DNA from: Hyaloscypha bicolor E
Taxonomy: Eukaryota; Ascomycota; Leotiomycetes; Helotiales; Hyaloscyphaceae
Reading direction: 5' to 3'
Assembly: GCF_002865645.1 (NCBI RefSeq)
Contig: NW_020194575.1
Location: forward strand, 1,303,247 to 1,367,246
DNA length: 64,000 nucleotides
In this document: piece after piece, positions 12,407-23,377 of the stretch
Position numbering within the stretch: position 1 is the stretch's first letter
How the letters are laid out: the number at the start of each line of letters is the position of its first letter
The notes under the pieces: generated by a model
Seen by the model: only the letters and a program-made list of their open reading frames with translations
Told to the model about the DNA's origin: nothing
Databases searched by the model: none
Translations under genes and position numbers: made by a program

Positions 12407-14342
12407 CACTAACGACGAAATCCGACTACTCAAGCTGCATCCTGGACAGCGCGAGTCCCCAATCCATGTCACCTTGAAAACCGTCCCGCTCAAGTCATCC
12501 TCCATTCCAAAATATGAAGCATTGTCTTACGCATGGGGCTCAACCTATGACCGTAAACAAATCTTCATAAATAAAGACACCCTGGCAGTCACCCAGAGTC
12601 TTGCCACACTCTTGCCTTACCTGCGCTACCCCGACCAGGAACGCACATTATGGATCGACGCTATCTGCATCAATCAGGAGGACATGGCTGAGCGTAGCGC
12701 TCAAGTAGCCCGCATGGCAGACATCTACTCCCTTGCTGCGCAAGTCATTGTCTGGCTCGGGCCAAAATCCGAAGACAGCAATATTGCACTCGAACAACTG
12801 CGAACAATTAACTCGAAGATACACTTCGACAGTATCCTTCAGACCATCACTGCAGCTTCCCCGGAAGATGTAGGATGGACAACTAGCAATGTTCACTTCT
12901 TACTCTCCCATCAATCCTTGACTGCGATTTCTGCACTTCTACAACGATCCTGGTTTGAGCGGCTGTGGGTCGTGCAAGAAATCGGTCTCGCACCTAAGCA
13001 TCACACATGGATATTCTGTGGATCTGAAAATATCCCTTGGGATGACTTCTACGCTGCCACTAGTTACCTGCGCTTAACAGGCGCTTTTCCTCCAGACAGC
13101 CCGCTGGGCATCCGCCTTGAGCTCATTCGTTGTCTTGGATATTTGATATCTACGTATTCATCTCTTCGTGGGACTTTGCATCGGACTGAGTATAGCAAGT
13201 GTTCTGATCCGCGGGATCGAATTTATGCTATATTGAGTATTTCAAATAAAGAGGTGAAGATTACGCCAGACTATAACAAGTCTAAAAGAGAGGTATATCA
13301 GGATGTAGTAATGCAGAATTTGTTACAGAGTGGGATGTTGAGATTGTTGACTGCATGTGAGTTGTCGAATGATACAGAAAGCGAATTACCGAGCTGGGTG
13401 CGAGATTGGGAGAGGAAGAATATGTGTAAATGGTTTCTACATCTGAACGCTTGTGGGGAAGGATATGCGGACGCAAGGCTGGTGGAAGATGGAGTTCTAG
13501 AGGCTGTCGGTGTTACTTGCGCTGATGTGCAGGATACAGCTGACTTGAGAATCGAAGGCGCTGGGGATGAGAATGCTACAAGAAGGATGCTACGAAAGCT
13601 AGTGCCTGAGAATACTGAAAACGACAGATATGTTGGAGGAGGCGATGTGCTCTCTGCTTACGTACGGACAGTTTGTGCTGGAGAATATTCGGACATGGCT
13701 CTGCCTAGGAGAGAGGAACAGTTGCATTTTGAGGAGTGCAGACATGTCATGAAAGCTCTTTTAGCCGGCGAGGGTCATGGAATGCCTGATTTGGAGCCCA
13801 GGTTTTTGAGACTGGTGAGATCCTACGCCAAGAACCGATGCTTGTTCAAGACGAAGAACGGTTATATTGGTCTAGCTCCTAGCACTGTACAAGAAGGTGA
13901 TAAAGTGTGCGTTCTTTTAGGATGTACTTCACCTTTGATACTCCGGCCTAAGATCAGCGACCCAGGTGCAAAGCAATCGTTTGCAATCGTGGGTGAATGC
14001 TATATTCTAGGTATGGTTAGTAGTGAGGCAATACTTGGCCCTTTCGAAGATGGCTGGTGCCGGGGCTATAAATACAACAGGGGAACAGGCGAATGGTGGG
14101 ATGTATACCTGAATAAAAGGACGGGACATATTCAGATCGAAGACCCGAGGCTAGGAAAGCTCCCAGAGGGTTGGATAAGGAAGAGTCACGACAAAGATTA
14201 TGCTTGGCATTGGTATGTCAGGGTTGATGAACAAGACCAGGTTGAAGAAATGTCACAAAACAAGTGGCGTGAGGACCCAAGGATGAAAACGGAGGCCTTG
14301 AAGGAAAGAGGGGTAGGTTTGAAGGTATTTAGGCTGGTTTGA
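12375..14342 (+). CDS. HET-domain (heterokaryon incompatibility) protein
   Basis: This 655-residue single-exon gene is the only intact gene in the window. The HET domain (Pfam HET family) shows its hallmark blocks in order: YEALSYAWG at 47-55, LWIDAICINQED at 92-103, QVARMADIY at 110-118 with VIVWLGP to 130, RSWFERLWVVQE at 191-202 and DPRDRIYAIL at 278-287. A conserved C-terminal block follows at 489-554 (GYIGLAP, GDKVCVLLG, FAIVGECYILG). The tail contains two WW-like DPR stretches (EDPRLGKLPEGW at 589-600; REDPRMKTEALKERGV at 632-647). HET proteins act in the cytoplasm in non-self recognition and can trigger cell death on fusion of unlike strains. Partner and specificity cannot be inferred. 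ATG 12375 is the first after an in-frame TAG at 12336. No TM segments or signal peptide were seen. Codons retain CA and TG, so it escaped RIP despite flanking elements. Confidence 0.93.
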   Translation: MAAYQYDPVRSTNDEIRLLKLHPGQRESPIHVTLKTVPLKSSSIPKYEALSYAWGSTYDRKQIFINKDTLAVTQSLATLLPYLRYPDQERTLWIDAICINQEDMAERSAQVARMADIYSLAAQVIVWLGPKSEDSNIALEQLRTINSKIHFDSILQTITAASPEDVGWTTSNVHFLLSHQSLTAISALLQRSWFERLWVVQEIGLAPKHHTWIFCGSENIPWDDFYAATSYLRLTGAFPPDSPLGIRLELIRCLGYLISTYSSLRGTLHRTEYSKCSDPRDRIYAILSISNKEVKITPDYNKSKREVYQDVVMQNLLQSGMLRLLTACELSNDTESELPSWVRDWERKNMCKWFLHLNACGEGYADARLVEDGVLEAVGVTCADVQDTADLRIEGAGDENATRRMLRKLVPENTENDRYVGGGDVLSAYVRTVCAGEYSDMALPRREEQLHFEECRHVMKALLAGEGHGMPDLEPRFLRLVRSYAKNRCLFKTKNGYIGLAPSTVQEGDKVCVLLGCTSPLILRPKISDPGAKQSFAIVGECYILGMVSSEAILGPFEDGWCRGYKYNRGTGEWWDVYLNKRTGHIQIEDPRLGKLPEGWIRKSHDKDYAWHWYVRVDEQDQVEEMSQNKWREDPRMKTEALKERGVGLKVFRLV

Positions 14343-14423
14343 TGTCTACATCGCAACAGTTATTTGGCTGTTGCACTAATACTTCCTCACTTACGATTGC
14401 TTATGTTTTAGGACTAGTCATAC
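14343..14423 (+). other. HET gene 3' flank
   Basis: A short 3' flank. A small stem CAACAGTTATTTGGCTGTTG (14353-14372) could fold in the transcript. No canonical polyadenylation signal is clear. Confidence 0.3.
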
Positions 14424-14720
14424 TTGATTCTGAATCCACGAATAAAACTTGAAGATTTCCTTATATCCCGATGTTTTCATGAGCACCTAGATGCCAATAA
14501 AGATAAAGACCCTGTGTACGAATTGGGTGGCAACAAGAATATAGTGTCCATATTTCTCGATGGGTGGGAGTCCAGTGCCATCCAGAACCTGGGACTCGCT
14601 TTAAAGCATTTCATTCGAAATCAGAGGAAAGAGTTATTTGGGTGTCAAAACGGATCCCCATCTGTAATGCTCAGGATGTTCAGGCAAGACCCAGGAACAC
14701 TCACCCTTGGGTCAGGTTAG
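14424..14720 (+). other. doubtful 98-codon frame downstream of HET
   Basis: The frame starts with TTG, not ATG, so it would need an upstream exon. A TTTTAG sequence at 14406-14411 could be an acceptor, but no donor or branch site was established. The translation (starting ILNPRIKLEDFLISRCF) matches nothing I recognise. Its balanced composition means it could be an exon or a gene relic, or chance. I would not annotate it as a gene without transcript evidence. Confidence 0.15.
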
Positions 14721-15243
14721 AGTAGCGACTGCTCAGGTCCAAAGACAGAAATGGACTTTGGTAGGCTCACCTGTCGTCTGAGATTATGACGGAAAGACCA
14801 CCATAGAATTGAGGAATTGGACGCCAGGGAGGAGGTGGCCCACCGAAGCTCCTGCAAAGTTGAGGCTCGGTTCCAGGCCGAATCATCTAACGAAGTGGAA
14901 TTCCCACAATGCGACCTGGGTTAGTAATTACAAACCGAGGGCACTTTCTCTCGAAATCGTGCTTTAGAACTTTCCGAATCTTATACTTTGTATATTGGTA
15001 TTCTGGATACTTTTAAGCAAGCCATTTATAAATTTCAGCTATACTTATTTGTAATATCTGTGTATTTAATAGATACGTGGCGATTAAATAGACTCTATAT
15101 CTTGCTTCTACCGGTAATATTCTAGTAGCTTATATGCCTTAATATAATTGCAACAAACTTTAAGAGGTAATAGAATCTATTCTTGATTTATACTCTTAAG
15201 GTACAAGAAATATAGCCGAATAAAATAATATTAATATTACAGT
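14721..15243. other. right edge of the gene island, no gene seen
   Basis: Normal composition persists to about 14960 and then grades into AT-rich DNA. CA and TG are still present up to about 15100. No feature was recognised. Confidence 0.6.
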
Positions 15244-15539
15244 TATTATAATATATAATACTAGTAGGAGTTAGACTAGAACTAGCTAGGTATATAAAGT
15301 CGAAGTCGGGACACTCAGATACCTAGTATGGCATCTGAGTATCTGGTATCTATAGTCACCTGACGGTTATATAAAAGGTTACGTATTACGAGCTTAAGCT
15401 AGTATATGGGCCCGTATATAGCTTGCGATTATTTAGATCCGAGGCTTCTTTGAGATCCTTTTCTTTTATTAGCTTTAAATTATTGGAATAGAGATAGTCT
15501 AATTCTGTTTTCTAGGCTCTAGATCTTATACTTATAATA
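15244..15539 (+). repeat. LTR, family B (5' LTR candidate)
   Basis: It begins TATTATAATATATAATAC and ends CTTATAATA, and is homologous to 23378-23725 and to the cluster at 50220-50824. It carries several AGATACC/GGTATCT repeats near 15322-15352 and is moderately RIP-mutated. Gag-like sequence follows it, so it acts as the 5' LTR of a plus-strand gypsy copy. Its 3' end is related to that of family A, suggesting A and B are subfamilies. Confidence 0.8.
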
Positions 15540-15559
15540 TAATTCAAAGCTTATTTATT

Positions 15560-16143
15560 TAATCCTATAGAGGATTTAAATAATACCTATCTAATCGGTT
15601 TTTAATAAGTATAGATATAATATACTATAGCTATTCCTATACCAGTTAACTAATATTAGAATAAAAGAAAGCCCTAAACTAGCCAGGTAAGTAGATAGGC
15701 TAGTAATCTTATTACTAAAGAAGATATAAGAAAGCAAGTCCCGGAATAACTAGGTAAGTTAGAAAAAGCTATAATATGAGATATTACTAGTATATTACTA
15801 AAAGTAAACTAGAGCCTCTTATTAAGTTTCTTAAGGAGTTCGAGTATTCCGTTAATATTTATAATAAGAGAGATATTCTCTTTTAGAAAATAGAAGAAGA
15901 AAAGGAACCTGCCTTATTAAAAGCAGAGTTCCAAGAATTATTCCGGAATCCCGAAGTTTTATATAAAGAAATTATTAAGCTAATTCTAAAAACATATAAT
16001 ATTTTTGTCTATAGTAAGAATTATTATAATTAGCTAAAAGAAACTAAGTAACTCCTATAAAAGAATAAAGCCATTATTAAAAAGCTTATTATATAGCCTG
16101 CTAGAATAACTAGTTCTCCTATTTTAGAAAGTAAATACTTAGT
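15560..16143 (+). pseudogene. gypsy gag fragment
   Basis: A forward frame with RIP-type stops reads KIEEEKEPALLKAEFQELF and continues through FRNPEVLYKEIIKLI. This charged, coiled-coil-prone sequence directly after a 5' LTR is what an N-terminal gypsy Gag looks like. It is cut off by the family-A LTR at 16144. No zinc knuckle is reached. Assignment rests mainly on position and on similarity to the minus-strand fragment at 48260-49255. Confidence 0.6.
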
Positions 16144-16417
16144 TATTATAATTCCCAGATATCCGGTATCTAAGATACCTGGCCAGATGCCAGATATCTC
16201 CTAAACGCACGTGATGCGGCCGCCTTACTAGGGAAGTATATTTGGAATATACTAGAGATATTTAGAAAGCTAAGCCTTTTCGGAACTAGTATACTATAGA
16301 ATATATATATTTCCTTATAGCCTTCTATATTCTAGTTTTCTCTTTCTTAGCTTTAAATCGTTTTTATAAAAGATCTTTTATTTTACTTTCTAAGCCCTAA
16401 ATACTATATTTATAATA
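16144..16417 (+). repeat. LTR, family A (third copy)
   Basis: It is homologous over its length to 2198-2440 and 8801-9062. It contains CACGTG (16208-16213) and GCGGCCGC (16216-16223), and ends TATAATA. No clean target duplication was found, so it may be a solo LTR with mutated flanks or part of a truncated element. Confidence 0.8.
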
Positions 16418-16560
16418 AATAGTATTTAGCTTATAAATAAGTTATTAAGTAAAAACCGAAAGTTATTAGAGCTAGAAAAGTTATGAAATAAGATAAGAAA
16501 TAAGAAAGAAAATACTTGAATATTATAAAACAGTCTTTTCTTCTCTATATTATCCTATAT
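16418..16560. other. short gap between LTR A and Helitron
   Basis: RIP-degraded sequence, possibly a continuation of gypsy gag (short frames rich in Lys). Nothing firm. Confidence 0.4.
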
Positions 16561-19500
16561 TCAGGCTACCCTAAGCGGTTGGCTCTCGGGGCTCTTTAAA
16601 AAAAACGGGTCACGTGTGGAATACCAGAATCTCCCTCTTCTAGGGAATCACATATTGGAATGCGATTCTGTCCAAATCCTTAGGGCTAAGCTTGGGATTA
16701 TAGAGGAAATACTCAAATATCTTTCTCTTTATTTTAGTAGTTCTAGAATATAAGAGGCTTTTCTTATGATTTTTTAAAGCTTAGGGGGAAAATCTTAAGC
16801 TAGGAGTCCCGTATAAAGTACAAAAAAAAAATTCTGACCTTATATTACTTTTCTTTCCTTCTTCTCTTTATTACTATAGACCCTCTCCGCTTTTATACTT
16901 CCTATAAGCAGAACCGGCCTGCTTCTGACTTTATTATAAAGCAGGCTAAGCCATATAAGACTTACTATTACTATTAAATTTATATCCTCTCTCTTTTCTG
17001 GCTTAATTAACTAGTTAATAGGCCCGAAATACTACTAATTATAGCCAGTAGCGCCCTGTCTTATAAGAACTTAATCCAAATACCCTTTTTCTCTTCCGGT
17101 AATAATAATAGCCAATTACGGATATCTCTATAGACGAGCTAGCCCTATAGTACTAGTAACGGATCCGTTAACCGTCTATTATAGCCCCTGTTTATATTAT
17201 AAAGGATTCTTCTGCCGACCTACCTACTATATGGCCTCCTGCTTTCCTCTCCCGCTTCCGGCCAGCTCCCGTATATATAACCGGTCCGCTTACGGATTAT
17301 TATATAGCCTATAAAGCCCTCTATTTTAGCTATATAAATAATTGCTTTGAGGCCTATTATAAGAAAAGTAATATAATATTTCCTCTAATCTATAAGCCTC
17401 CTTTATATCTCTCTTACTTCTTTATAGGTAATAACCTGCTTTACTAGGCTTTCCGGATAAATATCCGGATATATAACTATATTTTTGCCTTTATATTAAT
17501 TAGCTATAAGAAAAATACCCGGATTAACTTCTCTTATAGAATCTAGTACTTTTAGATTTATAATAAGCTTTTCTATTTCTAGGGCCTGCTTTAGCCCGCT
17601 ATATACTAAATTCTCCTTTATATAGCTTTTCTTTTATAATCTGCTCTTTATAACTAATATATAGGCTACTAACTTCCCTTATTTAAATTATATAATTCTT
17701 TTATAGCTTATGAATATACTTACGGATTATAATCTATTTATTATAGTTTATAAAATAGTCTATAAGTATCTTATAAGCTAGTAAACCGATTTCCGGATCT
17801 TACTTAACTTATAAATATATTTAGTTCTCAAGTCAGATACGGATTATTATTATAAGAACCTTCCTATAAATAATAAGGTTATTATCCTTATTTCGGACAA
17901 GTATATAAATATAAGCTACTATAATCTAGTACTAATAATTTATAAGGCAGGCTATAAGTATTTATAAATATATATAATTAATATTATATATATAATATAT
18001 ATACTACTTTATTATATTTTATTTTTCCTATATAGTAACCCGGGCTAGTATTATAAGTTATAGTTATAGGACTATACCGGAACTCGCTAGTAGATATAGC
18101 TCGAGTAGTAGGCCTTTTACTAGTACTACTTCTATATTTATCTAGTCTTTTCCTTATTCTTTTATACTAGCTACCTTTTCTAATAATATATTATTAATAT
18201 ATATATTACCTATAAGATTACCTTACTTGACTAGCTTTGCTTATACTAGTAGAATATTCATATAAATATTTATATAGAACTTATAAATACTCTAATTTAT
18301 AAGAATATTTATATAAGTAATATTAGCTATTACTTTATCTTCTTATCTAGCTTTATAGGTAGTAATTACTTTATATAATAGCTCTTTTAAGACTTAATAG
18401 CTATTATATAGTACTTTAGTAAACTAAGCTTCTTTATTACTTTTATAGCTAACCCGTACTAGCCTGAGATTATAGATTACTTCTTAAATAGGTAATAAGT
18501 AATTAATTATTCGGATTTCCTTTACCGGGTTTTTATTCTAAAAATAAAAGAGCTTTTTATAGACCTTAAGAACCACGTTTTCAGATAGTATATAGGCCAT
18601 ATCTATATAATTAAGTACTAGAAATATAGCTTCTTATATATATACCTGCTTTTATTTCTTAGGAGAAATACTATTTTCTTAATCCCTAATTTAGTTAATA
18701 AGATAGTTTATATTAAGCTTCTAGATCTGTTATAGGATCCTATAGGCGAACTTATAGCTATAGTTACTAGCCAGATATCTTACGGGCTATATAGCCTTAA
18801 TAATAATCCAAAAGCCTTATATATAGTCTATAGTATACCTATAGTCCTACTTATATACTAGAAGAGATTTCCCAAGATATTTATAGCTATAATAATTATT
18901 TATAAGAATAGATATCCCGAATACTAGTACCGGAATAATAGTTATATATTTATAATTCATAAACCAGGCTTTCTAGACCAGGAAGTTATTCGTAATAATT
19001 ATTAGGTTATTTCGTATAACTTATATCTCCTCTAGAAGTTCTACTTATATATTAATATTAAGGTTTATATATCTATATAAGTAATTAAATATATCTATAA
19101 GTATATCTATAAAGAGATAAATTATATAATTATAGCTATCTCAGGAATAAATAATAAGATTACCTAGTATCTCTAGGCTCGGTATATAGGCCCTATAGAG
19201 GCTTTCTAGTATCTATTTAAGTACCTAATATACTAGGAGTTTCCCCTAGTTTAATATCTTATAATCTATTTCCTTAGATAATATATAGTTTGCTTTATAG
19301 CTAATCTCTTATCTAAGCAAGTTACGAACCGGACTATAAATACCCGTTTAATCTTAATAGCTTTCTTTAAGTATAATATAATATATAAGAATAGCCGCTA
19401 GTATCTTTACTATAAGTTCCTATAGTACTTTATATAGGTTACTAAAACCCGGATATAGAAGTACTATAAGTAAGGATATAGTATTAGCTATATTTACTAT

Positions 19501-21541
19501 TATAGCCTAGTTTTGGGCAAGTAGTTCTATTTATAGCTTTTACTAATAGTTATATATAGTCTATAGTTCTTTAATAAGCTTTATTTAATTAAGGGCATTC
19601 GTTATCCTATATACTATATTACTTATATTACCTGCGGCTTAATAGAGAATAATTAGAAGTAGTTTTAGTATTTTAATAAAGTAATCCGGTTAATAACTAG
19701 CTATAGTTTATAAATACTCTTTCTTATAGGTATTTGCTAGTAACTAATTACGAATATATAAGCGGTCTAGGACTAGTATAAGAAGTATTTCTATAATAAC
19801 TTGGCCTATAAGCTTGCCTATAGCTCATTAATTAACTTCCTGCTATCCTTAGTTAATTCTTACTATAATTATAGCCTCTTCTTACTTGGTCTCGGCTTTA
19901 TAAATCTCTAGTAAATACTTATAAATATTGCCCTGCCTAAGAATATCTTTAATTAGATTATAAGCTATTATATAGCTAATTTATAGGTTAATTATATCTA
20001 TAAAATATTACTAGTAACCGTAATATAAGCCTAGCTAAACATAAACTAGTATTCTTATTTTTAGATAATTATAGTAGTAATTACGAATAATTTACAGACT
20101 ACTTACTTTTACTTCTAAGGCCCTAGTAATACTAGTAAAATATTTCTTTATAAGACCTTCTATTACTATTACTATAGCTAAGGTAAAGTAGTCCTATATA
20201 TAATATTAATGAGTATTATGGCTTTCTTTCTCCCGGATAAATATATATTTTATTTCTAGTTTCGGATCCTACTCGAGCTTAATAAGTTATCTATAAGTAT
20301 AATTACTAAAATAAGCCGGCTTAGGGCTCTCTTATATTCTATAGACCTAATTATCTGAGACAAGATACCTATATAGTACAAGTACTACTTTAAGGTAGTA
20401 TATTAGCTAATAGTCAATTTATAATTAGTTATAGATAATATTTTCTTTAGAGAAGTACCCGTAATTCTCGGAAGAAACTTTACCTAGATCTTACTAGTAG
20501 TTCTATATAGTTTACGGGCTAATATAATACGGGCCTGCTTATAGTAGATATAGATCTGGCTATAGCTTTATTAGTTATTATTACGGATTAATATACGGGT
20601 CTATAATAATCCGTCCGAGCAGGATTTTATAGACTAGATTAGTAGTCTACTATATAACCTGTTCTTAAATAAGCAGGTTATACTCCTGCCTTTTATTCTA
20701 TATATCTAGTTAGTTACAGACCTAATTAATTATATCTATTCCCGAGAGTAACTCTTATAGGCCCTATATAATTACCGGGCCTTTAGTAAACGGGTAATCC
20801 TATTAATCCTAAATAATATAATCTATAAGCTTAACTAAATAATTCTAGATATATTTCCTGGCCAGGAATAAATATATTTTATAGTAGATTTAGCTAATAT
20901 AAATGAGGCAAATCCTGAAATTATAGAATTATTTCTAAAGATCTTATAAAATATCTATTTACCGGGTCTATTTCTCTTTAAGCTATAACTCAAGATTAGT
21001 ATACCCGTAATACTTTTACGGAATCTCTATTTATAAGAAGGGCTTTATAACGGGTTATAGATATTAATATATAGCTTTAGGAGATTCTCGATTCGGATAT
21101 AGCTACTAGGTAGTGACTTTAATAGCCAGTTACAGACAATTTTACAGATTAAGCTCTAGTTTACGAATTAGTAACTATCTTTTATACTTTCCTATAAATA
21201 GTTTCTACTTGCTTTATTCTTTATAATAACTATTAATAAGTTATAAGGCTAGTTATTTAAGGTAGTAGAAGTGGATTTACGGTTACTAGTCTTTTCTTAT
21301 AGCCAGTTCTATATAGCGGCCTTACGGGTAATCTTATAGGCAGGGCTTTATATTCTTTTATTTCCTAATATAAATCATATAAGTAATATAATATATCCAG
21401 AAATATTATAAGGTCTTACTTAGCTTTTAACTTACTTATAGCTAACTTTATATACTTATAGGCTATTTTTCTTCCTATACCGTCTATAAAGAGTTTATAA
21501 AAAGTCTATACTAGCCTTTATTATATTCTAATCCTATTTGG
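16561..21541 (+). mobile_element. Helitron (rolling-circle transposon), decayed
   Basis: The element is defined by its long Rep-helicase frame. The left end is placed at TCAGGCTACC (16561), because Helitrons begin with TC, but the base before it is T rather than the usual A, so this end is tentative. The first 300 bp are non-coding and keep CA and TG dinucleotides, unlike the coding part. The right end is not resolved. A hairpin occurs at 21542-21630, just beyond the helicase, and no CTAG/CTRR end with a nearby hairpin could be fixed. It lies between gag and integrase of a gypsy element and may have inserted into it. Confidence 0.8.
16870..21490 (+). pseudogene. Helitron Rep/helicase (RepHel), RIP-degraded
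   Basis: A frame of about 4.6 kb, the usual RepHel size. Rep motif 1 reads SFFITFIANPYxPEI near 18427-18470 (family FITFTANPYWPEI). The HUH region near 18600-18660 reads IYIIKYxKYSFLYIYLLLFL, where the catalytic His pair has become Tyr (HMH to YIY), as CAY-to-TAY RIP predicts. Helitron-specific blocks GRFPKIF, KPGFLDQEVI and ARYIGPIEAF follow at 18850-19210. Helicase Walker A is GPSNTSK (from GPGGTGK) near 20120, Walker B LII.DKIPI near 20350, and the C-terminal helicase motif ITINKL.GQLFKVV is near 21225-21270, followed by FYIAALRV. These would nick and unwind DNA for rolling-circle transposition. Catalytic residues are lost, so it is inactive. Confidence 0.85.
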
Positions 21542-21630
21542 GACAAGTTTAGGGCAAAATTATTAATTGGCCCCGGAGCTTATATAGGGCTACTAATTAA
21601 TAATTTTAGTAAAGCGGCCCTAAACTCGTC
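21542..21630. mobile_element. 89-bp palindromic mini-element
   Basis: The outer inverted repeats GACAAGTTTAGGGC (21542-21555) and GCCCTAAACTCGTC (21617-21630) match at 13 of 14 positions. A perfect inner pair, AAAATTATTAATT and AATTAATAATTTT, is nested inside around a GC-rich core. No target duplication is evident. It may be a MITE inserted beside the Helitron or a structure belonging to the Helitron 3' end. Confidence 0.6.
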
Positions 21631-22481
21631 TTATAATATTATAAACTATTTATATTTAATAATATAATAATATTCGAGATATTTTTATATATTACCTTTA
21701 TTTAAATAAAAAAATATAGTTCTTAATAAGATATCTAGGGAAAGTCAAGCTTTAATAGCTTCTTTAGGTCTGCTATTATTAGCTAGACTAGGGAATAAAT
21801 ATTAATTAGTATAGGAATAATTATTATATTTATTAATAATCCTATATTTCTAGAAATAAAAGCCGGGTCTCTTATATCTATTACTAGTTTCTAATAATCT
21901 CTAATAATATATATTAGTAGATTTCAAGAAGTATTTAAAGAATAGAAATAAGTATAATATAATAGTAATCTTTATTAATTATCTAAGTAAATATTATATT
22001 AGAATTCCCGTTTAAGATATAATTATAACTAAAGAATTAGTACTTTTTTATTTTATTTATATAGTCTATTAGATTAGTATTTTGAAAACTATAGTATTTA
22101 ATTAAAGGCTCTAGTTTATATTAGATTTCTAAAGCAAGTTCTATAAATATATTAGTATAAAGCTTAAGTTATTAATAATTAACTATTCCTAAACTAATAG
22201 CTAGATAGAAATTATTAATTAGTATTTTAACTAATAGCTATATTTCTATATAAACTATTACTAGAATAATTAAAATAAATAAATAATAATAATTAACTAT
22301 TAGTAAATAGCTCTAGTTTATAAAATTATAAGCCAGTTTCTATTTCTTATAAAAAAGAACTATAAATTATAAATATTATTTAATTAAGAAATTTAAGTAT
22401 AATTAGATATTCCGAAAAAAGAACTAAATAAATAAGAAATAAAGGCTCTAGTAATACGGCTTTATAAATTATAATAAAAGA

Positions 22482-22671
22482 TGTAAAATGTTACGCTCTA
22501 CCGCTTCACTGGTAAATTTAGCGTCACGTGATCGCGATGACGCATACGGCTGGAGCTAGTATTTAGAATACTAAAGCTCCTGTACTCACGAGCTTCCCTC
22601 CTTAGTTTAGAATCCTTGGATAAAGAGCCACTCTACTTTAATTTCTAAGCCCAGAGCCCGGTTTCGTGACA
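22482..22671. mobile_element. young solo LTR with target duplication
   Basis: This 190-bp insert begins TGTAAAATGTTACG and ends GGTTTCGTGACA (TG...CA), flanked by an exact TAAAAGA repeat at 22475-22481 and 22672-22678. CA and TG are frequent and GC content is normal, in sharp contrast to the RIP-degraded gypsy integrase it interrupts. It therefore entered after RIP of the host copy, or escaped RIP because of its length. The reverse strand begins TGTCACGAAACCGGG, like many fungal gypsy LTRs. Orientation is not determined. It contains CACGTG at 22525. Confidence 0.82.
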
Positions 22672-23262
22672 TAAAAGATATAAAAAAATATAATATAAAT
22701 ATAAGAATATTATATTATTTAAGCTAATAAATACTACTAATTAGTAGATTTCGAAATGGGAAATAAGATATAAATTATTATTAAATATTAGAAGAATAAT
22801 TATCCGAGCTATAAACTAGTCTATTAAATAAAAGAACTATATGAAATCCTGAAATAAGTAAAATATTTCTTTAGGCTTAAGCTACTAGAATTAATAAAAA
22901 TATATCCGGTATTCTATATAGAAAAGCTATATAAAAACCCAAGTAATTCCTTTTCTAGATAAGCAAATTTGAAGCCTTTATTATTAGAGCTATAAAATAG
23001 AGAAATAGAATACGAAATTCAAGAAATACTAGTAGTAAAGCTATTTTATAGAAAGCTGAAATACTAAATCTAGTAAAAAGAATAAAATCTAAATTTAAAA
23101 TAGTATTCTATATTCTTATTAAATAATAGTACTCTGGCTCTTTAAAGCTTTTATAATAAAAATCCCGAATAGCTAGAACTATTATAAAACCTCTTCTATT
23201 AGTTAAATTATATTAAGAATAATATATTACCGGAACTATATAATATAAATGGAAATCTTTTA

Positions 23263-23302
23263 AGTTATATATAAAAGGCCCTTGGCCTTTAATATATAAT
23301 TT
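23263..23302. repeat. palindrome near gypsy 3' end (copy 4)
   Basis: Arms AGTTATATATAAAAGGCC and GGCCTTTAATATATAATTT around CTT. It sits between the end of pol and the 3' LTR, as at 2051. Confidence 0.75.
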
Positions 23303-23377
23303 GTAATTTGAGAATTTAATAAAGACTTTTAAAGTTCGAAAATAAACTTATTTCGAAAAAGAAAATAATATTATAAT

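Larger units (their letters stand above)
21650..23377 (+). pseudogene. gypsy integrase to 3' end fragment (family B)
   Basis: The forward translation gives a gypsy integrase: a degraded zinc-binding region near 21770-21850, FINYLSKYYIRIP near 21990, and FILDF.SKFYKYISIKLKLL near 22110-22170, running to IEIINYYFN near 22225. It parallels 880-1500. A 190-bp solo LTR interrupts it at 22482-22671. A polypurine tract (GAAAAAGAAAATAATA) precedes the LTR at 23378. Reverse transcriptase and RNase H are missing between here and the gag fragment at 15560-16143, where the Helitron now lies, so the copy has also suffered deletion or rearrangement. Confidence 0.8.

Noticed and set aside
12299..12505. Minus-strand frame over the HET start (and 12648-12896, 13282-13476)
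   Set aside because: Antisense shadows of the intact HET frame.
21542..21630. Canonical Helitron 3' end
   Set aside because: The palindrome is long and lacks CTRR immediately after; listed as a separate mini-element.
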